Assembly (NCBI GenBank): GCA_001443365.1
Contig: LDXL01000004.1
Span: 102,870-166,869 of the forward strand
DNA length: 64,000 nucleotides
Direction: 5' to 3'
From: Thaumarchaeota archaeon CSP1-1
GTDB taxonomy: Archaea; Thermoproteota; Nitrososphaeria; Nitrososphaerales; Nitrosopumilaceae
Shown here: positions 25,484 to 33,487 of the stretch, in pieces
How positions within the stretch are numbered: position 1 is the first letter of the stretch
How the letters are laid out: every line of letters starts with the position of its first letter
Made by a program: the position numbers and the translations under genes
Notes under the pieces: generated by a model
What the model was told of the DNA's origin: nothing
The model's database searches: none
The model's input: the letters and a program-made list of their open reading frames with translations, nothing else

Positions 25484-26599
25484 TCACTTTGGAAGATTCT
25501 CATAAAGAGTGGACCAAATATTTGCCTTCTGTAAACGATTATACCAAAATTGATTATAATGCTCAACAGTAAGAAAGAGAAATTCCAAAAATTCTTTGTG
25601 TGAAAATTTATCTGGTAGAAGTTCAAGTGCCAGACGTGCATCACTAAGATATAGATTACTTTTTTCCATTGTTAACTCAAATCCTTTTTTTACATCATTT
25701 GCAAGAAGAGAATAATAAAGAGGCCATGAAGGAATTTTGACAAATTTATTTTTGATAGTGTCCTCTATTTCGTTTCCACATCCTACACATTCAGCTGCTC
25801 TGGCCATCCCTAGATAGAAAATTTCTCCAAGAGGTCTTTTTGCAAGCGCCATATTCCTTCCAGCAGTTCCCATAACTGCTCGGTATTTTTTATAACATTG
25901 ATTCATTTCTTCTTCTGTGATAGTAAGAGGTTTTGTTTTTAGTTTAGTGTCAATATACTGACCTAATCTTGCATCCTTGAAACCATCTTCAAATTCTTTG
26001 AGAACCTCTTCGCCTCCTTTTGAAATCTTATCTCTAGCAAGTTTCAAAATGTAAGGGTTCATCAACTTATAGTCATCAAGATAGTCCAAGTCTTCATCTT
26101 TGTCTACAATTCTATCCATAGGCTCACTTAGATCAATTGCGATGATATGACCATCCACCATGTTTTGACGCATTTGAGGATCATTAGTTCCTGAAAATTC
26201 TGCAGCTGCATCATAAAGTGCATTAAAAACAGGGAAGGTCATTTTTACAAAATTTGAGTTTAGTATTCGTAAAACACGATCTTTGAGTACCTCGCGATCC
26301 TCAAGTTTAGATTTAATTCCATCAATTTGGGATTCTTGCAAAATGATTTCTGTAGAACCTACTTCTTTTGCAAATTTTTGTTGTGTAGTATTTGGTGAAG
26401 AATCTGTTTTAATTTCTCTTAGTAAATCGTCGGTAAACCGTTCTGCAAAATTTGGAAATTCATTTTCAGCTTCTTCTTTGTATTTATTAAAAAGCTTGAA
26501 ACCTTGTGATTTAAACAATCCTTGTTTAATGATTTGTTTTCCCGATTTAGTAGACATTAACGCTTCTTTGCTAACAACAGATTGATCCTTGCCACTCAC
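25484..26599 (-). CDS. uncharacterised protein in the rfcL operon
   Basis: A 371-residue protein that I do not recognise. It is mostly helical and highly charged at the N-terminus. The middle has acidic DLSEPMDRIVDKDEDLDYLDDY, and AECVGCGNEIEDT (two close Cys) lies near residue 275. The C-terminus is hydrophobic-helical (HKEFLEFLFLTVEHYNQFWYN). No signal peptide or membrane helix. It heads an operon with rfcL (6 nt) and the Cys-rich protein, and diverges from an inositol-phosphatase-family gene. A replication-associated role is only a guess from location. Confidence 0.6.
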   Translation of the reverse strand: MSGKDQSVVSKEALMSTKSGKQIIKQGLFKSQGFKLFNKYKEEAENEFPNFAERFTDDLLREIKTDSSPNTTQQKFAKEVGSTEIILQESQIDGIKSKLEDREVLKDRVLRILNSNFVKMTFPVFNALYDAAAEFSGTNDPQMRQNMVDGHIIAIDLSEPMDRIVDKDEDLDYLDDYKLMNPYILKLARDKISKGGEEVLKEFEDGFKDARLGQYIDTKLKTKPLTITEEEMNQCYKKYRAVMGTAGRNMALAKRPLGEIFYLGMARAAECVGCGNEIEDTIKNKFVKIPSWPLYYSLLANDVKKGFELTMEKSNLYLSDARLALELLPDKFSHKEFLEFLFLTVEHYNQFWYNRLQKANIWSTLYENLPK

Positions 26600-26685
26600 A
26601 CACGCTCAACTTCAGCCTAGTTATTTATGCTTTCAAGTAATTTTTTATTCTTTCACTTAAATTACGAAAAAAATTGAAATGGAAT

Positions 26686-27486
26686 ATGGAAGTTATTGAA
26701 ATCCTCAAAGAAGCCTCAAAACGAGTATTCGAAAATGTCAAAGGTTTAGCAGGTACAAGTGCAGCTGCAGGAGATTATGGGAGAGGTGCAGGTGGAGATA
26801 TTTCAAGAAATATAGATATAGTTGCAGAAAAAACTGTTTTGGATTATCTTAAGGAAATTTCCTTTGAATGTGTAGTTCTTGGGGAGGAATGTGGACGTGT
26901 TGAATTATCAAGTAAGCCCAAAGGATTTGTAATCATGGATGCAATTGATGGTTCTGCAAATGCTGTAAGAGGGGTTCCTTTTTTTTGCTGTTCTTTAGCA
27001 TTTGCCACTAAGGATAAAATTAGCTCCATTACTGACGGGGTTGTAACTGATCTTTCTTCTGGAGATATGTATTGGGCATCAAAGGGGAAAGGCTCGTTTT
27101 TAAATGAGAAAAAAATTCACGTACAAGAAAACGAACCCATTTACAGAATAGTTGGAATTAATCTTTCAGGAGCTACTGCAGAACAAGTAAAAAAATTACA
27201 TCCTGTTTTGAAAAGTCATAATCACACTAGGCATTTTGGTGCAAACGCACTTGAAATGGCCCTATTTGCGCGAGGATTAATTGATATTTTTATCGATATT
27301 AGAGAAAAAATTAGAGTACAAGATATTGCAGCAGGTTATTTGTTGATAAAAGAAGCTGGCGGTTTAGTTTTAGATGCAAAATTAGAACCATTAGATGCAG
27401 ATCTTAGCTATAAGACAAGATTGTCATTTATTGCAGCAGCTAATAAAAAAATCCTAGATGACGTTTTCTCAGAGATAAAAATATGA
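26686..27486 (+). CDS. inositol monophosphatase / class IV fructose-1,6-bisphosphatase family
   Basis: A 266-residue Mg-dependent phosphatase of the IMPase superfamily. Metal-binding motifs: LGEECG (first Glu), VIMDAIDGSANAVRGVPFF (D-x-I-D-G-S) and the late DIAAGYLLIKEAGG (W/D-D-x-A-A type, here QDIAAG). Archaeal members often act on both inositol-1-P and fructose-1,6-bisphosphate, relevant for gluconeogenesis or compatible solutes. The ORF could start at TTG 26674, but ATG 26686 (MEVIEILKEASKR) is more family-like. It ends 1 nt before the encoded CCA of the convergent tRNA-Asp gene. Confidence 0.85.
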   Translation: MEVIEILKEASKRVFENVKGLAGTSAAAGDYGRGAGGDISRNIDIVAEKTVLDYLKEISFECVVLGEECGRVELSSKPKGFVIMDAIDGSANAVRGVPFFCCSLAFATKDKISSITDGVVTDLSSGDMYWASKGKGSFLNEKKIHVQENEPIYRIVGINLSGATAEQVKKLHPVLKSHNHTRHFGANALEMALFARGLIDIFIDIREKIRVQDIAAGYLLIKEAGGLVLDAKLEPLDADLSYKTRLSFIAAANKKILDDVFSEIKI

Positions 27487-27489
27487 TGG

Positions 27490-27564
27490 CGCCCTTGGCG
27501 GGATTTGAACACGCGTCTCAGCCGTGACAGGGCCGAATTCTAGACCGGGCTATACTACAAGGGC
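27490..27564 (-). tRNA. tRNA-Asp(GTC)
   Basis: Minus-strand cloverleaf: acceptor GCCCTTG pairs with CAAGGGC, G73, and genome-encoded CCA at 27487-27489. Anticodon stem CGGCC/GGCTG with loop CTGTCAC gives GTC. T arm GCGTG-TTCAAAT-CCCGC has a T-C mismatch at the fourth pair (52/62), where GCGGG would be expected. Otherwise complete; no intron. Confidence 0.92.
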
Positions 27565-27659
27565 GCAATTAATCAAAATGAATCTACCAGTTTAAAACTT
27601 TCCTTCAAAACAAAATGTGCTGTAAAAGACTAAATTATACGCCTCGGCAAGTTGGCAAG

Positions 27660-27733
27660 GGGTCTGTGGCGCAGCCAGGTAGCGCACCGGACTTTTAATC
27701 CGGTTGTCGTGGGTCCAAATCCCACCAGACCCG
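27660..27733 (+). tRNA. tRNA-Lys(TTT)
   Basis: Acceptor GGGTCTG/CAGACCC with G73; anticodon stem CCGGA/TCCGG and loop CTTTTAA (TTT). T arm GTGGG-TCCAAAT-CCCAC: the normally invariant T55 (pseudouridine) is C. No encoded CCA, no intron. It lies 95 nt from tRNA-Asp on the opposite strand and just beyond the argH 3' end. Confidence 0.93.
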
Positions 27734-27735
27734 CT

Positions 27736-29196
27736 TTATTTTATCAGAAGTTTGACTTTTTTTGAAAGATTTTCAAATGTAGTCTTTACTTGGTTTTCTC
27801 GTTTGGTTGTGCCTTCCCTGTACATCTTTATCTTTTTCATACGATCTACAATCATTCTTTTTTGTTCTAAAATTCCTGAAGATCCCTGAGAAGTCCTATC
27901 CCTAAGAGATGAATCTATTGTTGTGGAATTGATTAATTTTAATAGAAATTTAGAATCAACGTTAGTTCCTTTAACTGATGTTTTTACCTCTGAAGGAGTA
28001 ATTTTTGATAATGGTTTTTTTGAAATGCTTGCAATTTGAACTAGTTGTCCTATAACCTTGTGAGCGGTTCTAAATGGAATTCCTTTTTGAACTAGTTTTT
28101 CTGCCAAATCTAATGCAATTAGATAGCTGCTTTCTGTAGATTTTTTCATTTTTTCTTTATTGATGGTAATTGTCATGAGCATTAGTTTTATGACTAATAG
28201 GGCACTAATGGAAATTTTTGATGTTGACCAAATGGACGATTTGATTTGTTGCAAATCTCGATTATATCCTGATGGCAGGCCCTTTATTGTAGATAGAATT
28301 GAGGTAAGATGCCCAATTACTTGAGCTGTCTTACCCCTAGTAAGCTCCAGAATATCTGGATTTTTCTTTTGTGGCATTACGCTTGAAGGAGATGTAAACT
28401 CATCTGAAAGCTCAATGAATGAGAATTCTGATGTGGACCATATGGCAAAATCTTCAGAAATCCTACTCAGGTTTGTCATAAGAATTGCCACTGCTGCAAC
28501 ATATTCGGCAACAAAATCCCTTGTGCTAGTTGCATCTATGGAATTTTCAACTATTCCATGAAAACCAAGCATCTTTGCAGTGCTTTGCCTGTCAATAGGA
28601 ATGCTAGTTCCTCCAATTGGGCCTGCTCCTAGTGGATTTTCATTGACCCTTCCATAAGTAACGTAAAGTCGGTCTACGTCCCTAAATAGAGCATCAGCGT
28701 AAGCTAAGAGATAGTGAGAAAAGACACCTACTTGGGCCGGTTGTAAATGAGTATAAAGCGGCATTACAGTTTTTTGATGTGCTTGTGCCAATGAAACAAG
28801 TGCTTCAATTGTATCAAGTAAACATTGACATAAGGTATTGATGTCATCACGAATTTTCATGCGAATATCAAGTGAGACCTGATCATTTCGTGAACGGGCA
28901 GTATGCATCTTTCCTCCACTTACAAGTCCTGCACTTTTGATCACAAGGGATTCAATAAGTTCGTGAATGTCTTCAAAATCGGATTTTTTTTCAAATTTTT
29001 CTTTTTTTAATTTTTCAAGTGCGTGAAGAATTTTACTTACTTCGGTTTTTGTTATTATTTTATTTTCGTAAAGCATTATGCTATGCGCTTGGCTACCAAC
29101 TATATCATAGAAAATAATTTCAGCATCATCAGAAATTGATGAGACATAACTTAGAGTGATTTCATCTAAGTTTTTACCCATTCGTGAACGATACAT
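27736..29196 (-). CDS. argH: argininosuccinate lyase
   Basis: Last step of arginine synthesis: argininosuccinate to arginine plus fumarate. The fumarase-superfamily signature SPSSVMPQKKNPDILEL is intact, along with MHTARSRNDQVSLDIR and NPLGAGPIGGTS. The frame is open from 29256 (506 residues). I prefer ATG 29196 (MYRSRMGKNLDEITLSYVSSI, 486 residues), which matches the family start and places the ATG 26 nt from a TATATATA box. The 3' end is 2 nt from tRNA-Lys, so termination must be tight. Confidence 0.93.
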   Translation of the reverse strand: MYRSRMGKNLDEITLSYVSSISDDAEIIFYDIVGSQAHSIMLYENKIITKTEVSKILHALEKLKKEKFEKKSDFEDIHELIESLVIKSAGLVSGGKMHTARSRNDQVSLDIRMKIRDDINTLCQCLLDTIEALVSLAQAHQKTVMPLYTHLQPAQVGVFSHYLLAYADALFRDVDRLYVTYGRVNENPLGAGPIGGTSIPIDRQSTAKMLGFHGIVENSIDATSTRDFVAEYVAAVAILMTNLSRISEDFAIWSTSEFSFIELSDEFTSPSSVMPQKKNPDILELTRGKTAQVIGHLTSILSTIKGLPSGYNRDLQQIKSSIWSTSKISISALLVIKLMLMTITINKEKMKKSTESSYLIALDLAEKLVQKGIPFRTAHKVIGQLVQIASISKKPLSKITPSEVKTSVKGTNVDSKFLLKLINSTTIDSSLRDRTSQGSSGILEQKRMIVDRMKKIKMYREGTTKRENQVKTTFENLSKKVKLLIK

Positions 29197-29216
29197 CATC
29201 ATAGGATTTAGAATGG

Positions 29217-29226
29217 TTATATATAG
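29217..29226. promoter_or_regulatory. shared symmetrical TATA box between argH and the MIP18-family gene
   Basis: TTATATATAG at 29217-29226; its centre (about 29221.5) lies about 26 nt from both ATG 29248 (plus strand) and ATG 29196 (minus strand). That is the spacing of archaeal TATA boxes to the start site for leaderless transcripts. One self-complementary TATATATA could serve both directions or hide two overlapping boxes. Confidence 0.6.
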
Positions 29227-29247
29227 AATAGACGTTTTTTTATGCTC

Positions 29248-29574
29248 ATGGCTCAAGACGTTAAACAGCTGCGAGTAAAAATTTTTGATGAGTTATCAAA
29301 AATCGTAGATCCCGAAATTAACACAACAATTACTGACCTTGAATTAGTTGATGAAGTCGATATCAATAATTCACATGTTAAAGTTGATTTACATCTTACA
29401 AGTCCTTTCTGTCCTGCTGTATTTGGTTTTAAGATATGCCAAGACGTTCACGATAATCTTTTGAAAATCGATGGTATAGATGATGTAAAAGTAAATGTCT
29501 CAAACCACTTTATGGCAGAGCAAATTAATAATCAGGTAAATAATAGCCCAAATCCAAAAAAACCTAGCAGCTAG
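29248..29574 (+). CDS. MIP18/DUF59-family Fe-S assembly protein
   Basis: A 108-residue protein of the MIP18/PaaD/SufT (DUF59) family: KIVDPEINTTITDLELVDEV is the signature DPE-x(8)-L-G-L region, and LTSPFCPAVF holds the conserved reactive cysteine motif (T-x-x-x-C-P). Members deliver or assemble Fe-S clusters. ATG 29248 is preferred to 29242 by TATA spacing. Its stop overlaps the convergent sdhB stop by 4 bp; association with the Fe-S subunit gene of succinate dehydrogenase makes a maturation role plausible (inference). Confidence 0.82.
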   Translation: MAQDVKQLRVKIFDELSKIVDPEINTTITDLELVDEVDINNSHVKVDLHLTSPFCPAVFGFKICQDVHDNLLKIDGIDDVKVNVSNHFMAEQINNQVNNSPNPKKPSS

Positions 29575-30341
29575 TCTCGAAAACCTAGTAGATATCCTCG
29601 AAGTAATTGAATCCCCATTGCAGGATCAACTCCTTTTGGGCATACTTGACTACAAGAACCAGCAAAATGGCATCTAAATATTCCGTGTGAATCATCGATG
29701 ATTTTAAGACGGTCGTCTTTTCCTTTGTCTCGATTATCGGCAACATATCGATATGCCTGAGCTAAAGCTTGTGGACCAACGAATGAGGAATCTGTAGCCA
29801 TAGTAGGACATGCTGAATTGCACAAGCCACACTTTATGCAGCTTGAAAACTGGATGTATTTTTCTACATCTTCTGGAGTTTGTAAGAATTCTTTAGTTCC
29901 AGGATTTATTTCTGATTCTTCATTGATGATGTATGGTTTTATTTTCTTGTGAGTTGAAAACATTCGTTCAAAACCTACAGCTAAATCCCGAATTATTGGA
30001 AAGTTGTTCATTGGTTCAATCGTAATCACGTCAGAGTTTAGCTCACTTATTTTGGTAAAGCATGCCAATGCAGGTCTACCATTAATTTTCATTCCACAAG
30101 AACCACATGAAGCTTGTCTACATGAATAACGTACAGCAATGGAATGATCCAAATGTTTTTTCACCTCTAATATGGCATCTAAAACTGTAGTCCACCTTTG
30201 ATATGGAATTTTAAATTCATCAAATTTTGATTCGTTATTTATTTTGGGATTATAGCGAAATATTCGAAGTGTAATAGTTTTTGTTGGCGAAACAATTATT
30301 CCGGATTCTTCTTTAGAGATTTGTAAACCTTCAGATGTCAT
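29571..30341 (-). CDS. sdhB: succinate dehydrogenase iron-sulfur subunit
   Basis: A 256-residue SdhB. [2Fe-2S] motif CRQASCGSCGMKINGRPALAC, [4Fe-4S] motif CIKCGLCNSACP, and [3Fe-4S] motif CHFAGSCSQVCPKGVDP are complete. The N-terminus TITLRIFRYNP is the family start strand. Last gene of the sdhACDB operon, 1 nt after the cytochrome subunit. Couples succinate oxidation to quinone reduction. Confidence 0.95.
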   Translation of the reverse strand: MTSEGLQISKEESGIIVSPTKTITLRIFRYNPKINNESKFDEFKIPYQRWTTVLDAILEVKKHLDHSIAVRYSCRQASCGSCGMKINGRPALACFTKISELNSDVITIEPMNNFPIIRDLAVGFERMFSTHKKIKPYIINEESEINPGTKEFLQTPEDVEKYIQFSSCIKCGLCNSACPTMATDSSFVGPQALAQAYRYVADNRDKGKDDRLKIIDDSHGIFRCHFAGSCSQVCPKGVDPAMGIQLLRGYLLGFRD

Positions 30342-30342
30342 C

Positions 30343-30699
30343 TTAGACCATTCCCATACTTGTCATAAATATTGTTCTTGAACCATATAGGATAATTAAC
30401 GCCATTGCAGCTATACAGCCATAAGACACAGATTTTTCAAAAGTAGGTCCTTGTTTTAATTCCAGAAGAATTACTCTTAGACCATTAAAGCCATGAATTG
30501 AAAGTAAAATCAAGATTATTTCTAACATTCCAGCATATGGTAAGAATTCATAGTTTGCAATTACACTTTCGTATTGGAGGGATTCTGCAAACCCTTGAGT
30601 AAGTCTAAACAAAATATGGACAGCTACTAGTGCCACCGAAGCTAGAGCAGTTCCATAATGAATTTTCATAATTACGCTTTCTCTCATTTTATTCACCAA
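30343..30699 (-). CDS. sdhD: succinate dehydrogenase membrane anchor subunit (small)
   Basis: A 118-residue protein with three hydrophobic helices. KIHYGTALASVALVAVHILF and SIHGFNGLRVILLELKQG carry histidines placed for heme b/quinone contacts (H-x-x-N-G-x-R motif). Overlaps the sdhC end by 11 bp. Assignment as D rather than C is by position and size. Confidence 0.82.
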   Translation of the reverse strand: MVNKMRESVIMKIHYGTALASVALVAVHILFRLTQGFAESLQYESVIANYEFLPYAGMLEIILILLSIHGFNGLRVILLELKQGPTFEKSVSYGCIAAMALIILYGSRTIFMTSMGMV

Positions 30700-31123
30700 A
30701 CATTACTGCAAGACCATACATCATTGCAAGCGCTGCAAGAACAATTGAAGAGTAAATTGCAATTTTGTGCCTAGCATTTTGAGATTGTGGAGCGTATGGA
30801 TAGTCTGGTCTTGCTGGTTTTCCAACTCCAATACCTCCATGGCCAAGCATTACGCGTATACCATTAACAGTATGAAAAACACTCATTCCAATTACAATTG
30901 CTAGAATAATGTGACCCTCTGGGGTTTGTGTAATTGCTAAAAATTCTTGCCATCCTACTTTTCCTCGTAAGATGTTGCTTGTTTCGTAAATGTGTGCTAC
31001 AAAATATGCAAGTAGCCCCAGTCCAGTTAATCTCATTAACAAATAAGCAAATCTTTCAATTCCATATCTGGTGGGATTTACCATTCCTTTAATGCCTTCT
31101 TTGTTTTCATCAACTTTGGCCAT
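30689..31123 (-). CDS. sdhC: succinate dehydrogenase cytochrome b-type subunit
   Basis: A 144-residue, three-helix membrane subunit. YGIERFAYLLMRLTGLGLLAY, FVAHIYETSN, and VFHTVNGIRVMLGHGG give the S/R-x-x-G and H-x-x-N-G-x-R quinone-pocket and heme-ligand features of SdhC. Immediately follows sdhA with no gap. Confidence 0.86.
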   Translation of the reverse strand: MAKVDENKEGIKGMVNPTRYGIERFAYLLMRLTGLGLLAYFVAHIYETSNILRGKVGWQEFLAITQTPEGHIILAIVIGMSVFHTVNGIRVMLGHGGIGVGKPARPDYPYAPQSQNARHKIAIYSSIVLAALAMMYGLAVMFGE

Positions 31124-32836
31124 CTAGTATTTCCTCTCCACTGGTTTGTAATTTGTAATTGTAACCGGATGTTTTTTCATAATTGGTTCCTTAGGATCAT
31201 AATAAGCAAGGGTGTGATGTAAGAAATTAGTATCATCTCTTTTTGGATAATCGGTTCTTGCATGACTACCTCGAGATTCTTTTCTATGGATGGCACCAAG
31301 AAGGACAACTTCGGCAACCCTAAACATAGAATCGAGCTCCATTACATTTGTAAAGTTTGTGTTGTATTCCTTAGCATGATCATCAACATGTTTCCAAGTT
31401 TTGCTTTTTAATTCTCGTACTTTCTTTAATCCAGCCACCATATCAGATTCATTTCTGTAGACATAGGCTTTATCGTTTAATGTATCTGTCAATTCTTGTC
31501 TAACTTCGTAAGGATTTACATCGCCATTTCCTCGAAATATTCCATCATAGATTCTCTTTTCTTCTGCTTCAACGAGATAATATGGAAAAGGTGTCATATG
31601 CTGCTTGTTTAAGATATAATCTACTGCAAGCTCGCCTGTAATTCTTCCCCATACAATGCATTCAGAGGTAGAGTTTGCCCCAAGTCTATTTGCTCCATGT
31701 ACACTATTACAGGCAGCTTCGCCTGAAGCCCAGACTCCCTCAAGTTCTGTAGCACCATCGATATTGGTATGAATTCCGCCCATCATATAATGTGCTACTG
31801 GCCTCACATCCAAGGGTTCTTGGGCAGGATCAATACCCGAAAACTTGATTGAAATCTCTCTAATCGCGCCTAATTTTTCTTTGATAAGAGAATCACCTAA
31901 ATGTCTCAGATCTAATTTCATACACTTTACACCAGTTTCGTTATCAAAACCACGACCTTCATTAATCTCAGTCATCATTGCTCTAGAAACAATATCACGA
32001 GGGGCCAGCTCCATTTTACCTGCGGCATATTTTTTCATAAATCTCTCCCCAGTATTATTGAGAAGATAACCGCCTTCACCACGAGCTCCTTCTGTAATTA
32101 AAATTCCAGAGGGCAAGATTCCAGTTGGATGAAATTGTACAAACTCCATATCCTTAAGAGCCATACCTGCTCGATATGCCATATCTATCCCATCAGGAGT
32201 TGAGGAAAGAGCATAAGTTGCAAAGCTGTAAATTCTTCCAGCACCTCCTGCAGCTATTATCAAAGCCTTTGCTTTGATAGTATAGAATGTTCCACTAGAA
32301 AGTTCAATTGCGGTAATACCCAAAAATCGTTGTCCATCATGAATAATTGACGTAGCAAACCATTCATTTAGAAATTCAATATTATCAAACTTTTGACAGG
32401 TATCATATAGTGTTTGCATTTCAAAAAATCCTACTTTGTCTGAGGCATATGTTGCTCGAGGATAGCTATAACCTCCAAAGTTTCGTTGTCCAAGTCGTCC
32501 ATCTTCTCTTCTTGACCAAGGCATTCCCCAATGTTCGAGCTGATAGATTTCATGAGGTATTTCGCGACAAAGTCTTTCTGCCACATCTTGGTCAGCTAAA
32601 AAGTCACTACCTTTTATTGTGTCGTATATATGTGACTCGATTGTATCGCCTTCGTCTTCAAATAGAACAGCTGCTGTACCACCTTCTGCGGAAACAGAGT
32701 GCGAACGCATGACTTGAACTTTAGAAATTACTGCGATCTTAATCTTTGAGCTTTTTTTTGCTGCAGCAATTGCAGCTCTTAGACCAGCAAGTCCAGATCC
32801 AACAATAAGCAAGTCATATTCAATAGAATCAACCAT
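31124..32836 (-). CDS. sdhA: succinate dehydrogenase flavoprotein subunit
   Basis: A 570-residue flavoprotein. FAD-binding Rossmann DLLIVGSGLAGLRAAIAA, the covalent-FAD histidine in RSHSVSAEGGTAAV (His46), FHPTGILPSGILITEGARGEGG, and HYMMGGIHTNIDG are all present. First gene of the sdh operon; the divergent PadR gene starts 108 bp away across an intergenic stretch holding a strong palindrome. Operates in the oxidative TCA portion and in the 4-hydroxybutyrate pathway carbon flow. Confidence 0.95.
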   Translation of the reverse strand: MVDSIEYDLLIVGSGLAGLRAAIAAAKKSSKIKIAVISKVQVMRSHSVSAEGGTAAVLFEDEGDTIESHIYDTIKGSDFLADQDVAERLCREIPHEIYQLEHWGMPWSRREDGRLGQRNFGGYSYPRATYASDKVGFFEMQTLYDTCQKFDNIEFLNEWFATSIIHDGQRFLGITAIELSSGTFYTIKAKALIIAAGGAGRIYSFATYALSSTPDGIDMAYRAGMALKDMEFVQFHPTGILPSGILITEGARGEGGYLLNNTGERFMKKYAAGKMELAPRDIVSRAMMTEINEGRGFDNETGVKCMKLDLRHLGDSLIKEKLGAIREISIKFSGIDPAQEPLDVRPVAHYMMGGIHTNIDGATELEGVWASGEAACNSVHGANRLGANSTSECIVWGRITGELAVDYILNKQHMTPFPYYLVEAEEKRIYDGIFRGNGDVNPYEVRQELTDTLNDKAYVYRNESDMVAGLKKVRELKSKTWKHVDDHAKEYNTNFTNVMELDSMFRVAEVVLLGAIHRKESRGSHARTDYPKRDDTNFLHHTLAYYDPKEPIMKKHPVTITNYKPVERKY

Positions 32837-32922
32837 TTACAGTCAACTAAGCTCTAAAGTTCGGTTAAATATGTATTCTACAAGATCGGCTTCGAATAAA
32901 ATAATTAGAATTATTAATATAT

Positions 32923-32946
32923 ATCGCTAGTGATATCACTAGCGAT
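32923..32946. promoter_or_regulatory. 24-bp perfect palindrome over the padR start codon (likely operator)
   Basis: The half-site ATCGCTAGTGAT is followed at once by its exact reverse complement ATCACTAGCGAT (32923-32946), with no mismatch and no spacer. It overlaps the first two bases of the ATG at 32945 and begins inside the TATA element (TTAATATATATC, 32913-32924). Such placement would block transcription start, so autorepression by the PadR protein is the natural reading; no footprint data are available. Confidence 0.75.
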
Positions 32947-33454
32947 GATTTCAGAATGGTTTCAAAGAGTTGGAAGCTCAATTCCAAGAGGTTTTTCGAG
33001 ATATTTTATTTTAGAACTATTAAAAAAGACACCACATACTGGAAAGGAAATAATTGATGCAGGCGTAAAACAAAGTCAAGGAATATGGAAGCCTTCCCCA
33101 GGATTGATTTATCCTCTTCTTGGCAGGTTATTGGATGAAGGATTGATTGAGGAAACTAAATCTGGAAAATATCAGATTACTCGTAAAGGTAAATCTACTG
33201 CAGACGATCTTGATTCGGTAAACGATATTGTAAAAAAGCAACTAGATGTCCTGTTTAGAATAGGAAACGTTGGACGATTTGTAGCCTTGGATGTTTTAGA
33301 AAGAGTATCTTCTATGGGAGCATTGTTGAGCTCAAATGTATCTAACATGACAAAGGAAGAAACTACAAAATACAAAAAATTCTTAGAATCTGAGCTTCGA
33401 AAGATGGAAAAGCAGACAGATAAGAGAAAGGAAAAAGAGATCAAAATCGATTAA
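32945..33454 (+). CDS. PadR-family transcriptional regulator
   Basis: A 169-residue winged-helix protein. FSRYFILELLKKTPHTGKEI and KPSPGLIYPLLGRLLDEGLI give the PadR HTH and wing; the C-terminal half is a coiled-coil dimerisation region (MTKEETTKYKKFLESELRKMEKQ). The ORF can be opened at GTG 32930, but ATG 32945 (MISEWFQRVG) sits 26 nt from the TATA centre and is preferred. Divergent from sdhA; 33 nt before an isocitrate-lyase-family gene, which may be in its operon and under its control. Confidence 0.85.
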   Translation: MISEWFQRVGSSIPRGFSRYFILELLKKTPHTGKEIIDAGVKQSQGIWKPSPGLIYPLLGRLLDEGLIEETKSGKYQITRKGKSTADDLDSVNDIVKKQLDVLFRIGNVGRFVALDVLERVSSMGALLSSNVSNMTKEETTKYKKFLESELRKMEKQTDKRKEKEIKID

Positions 33455-33487
33455 ATCATAAATAATTCACATAAACTATGTCTTACA

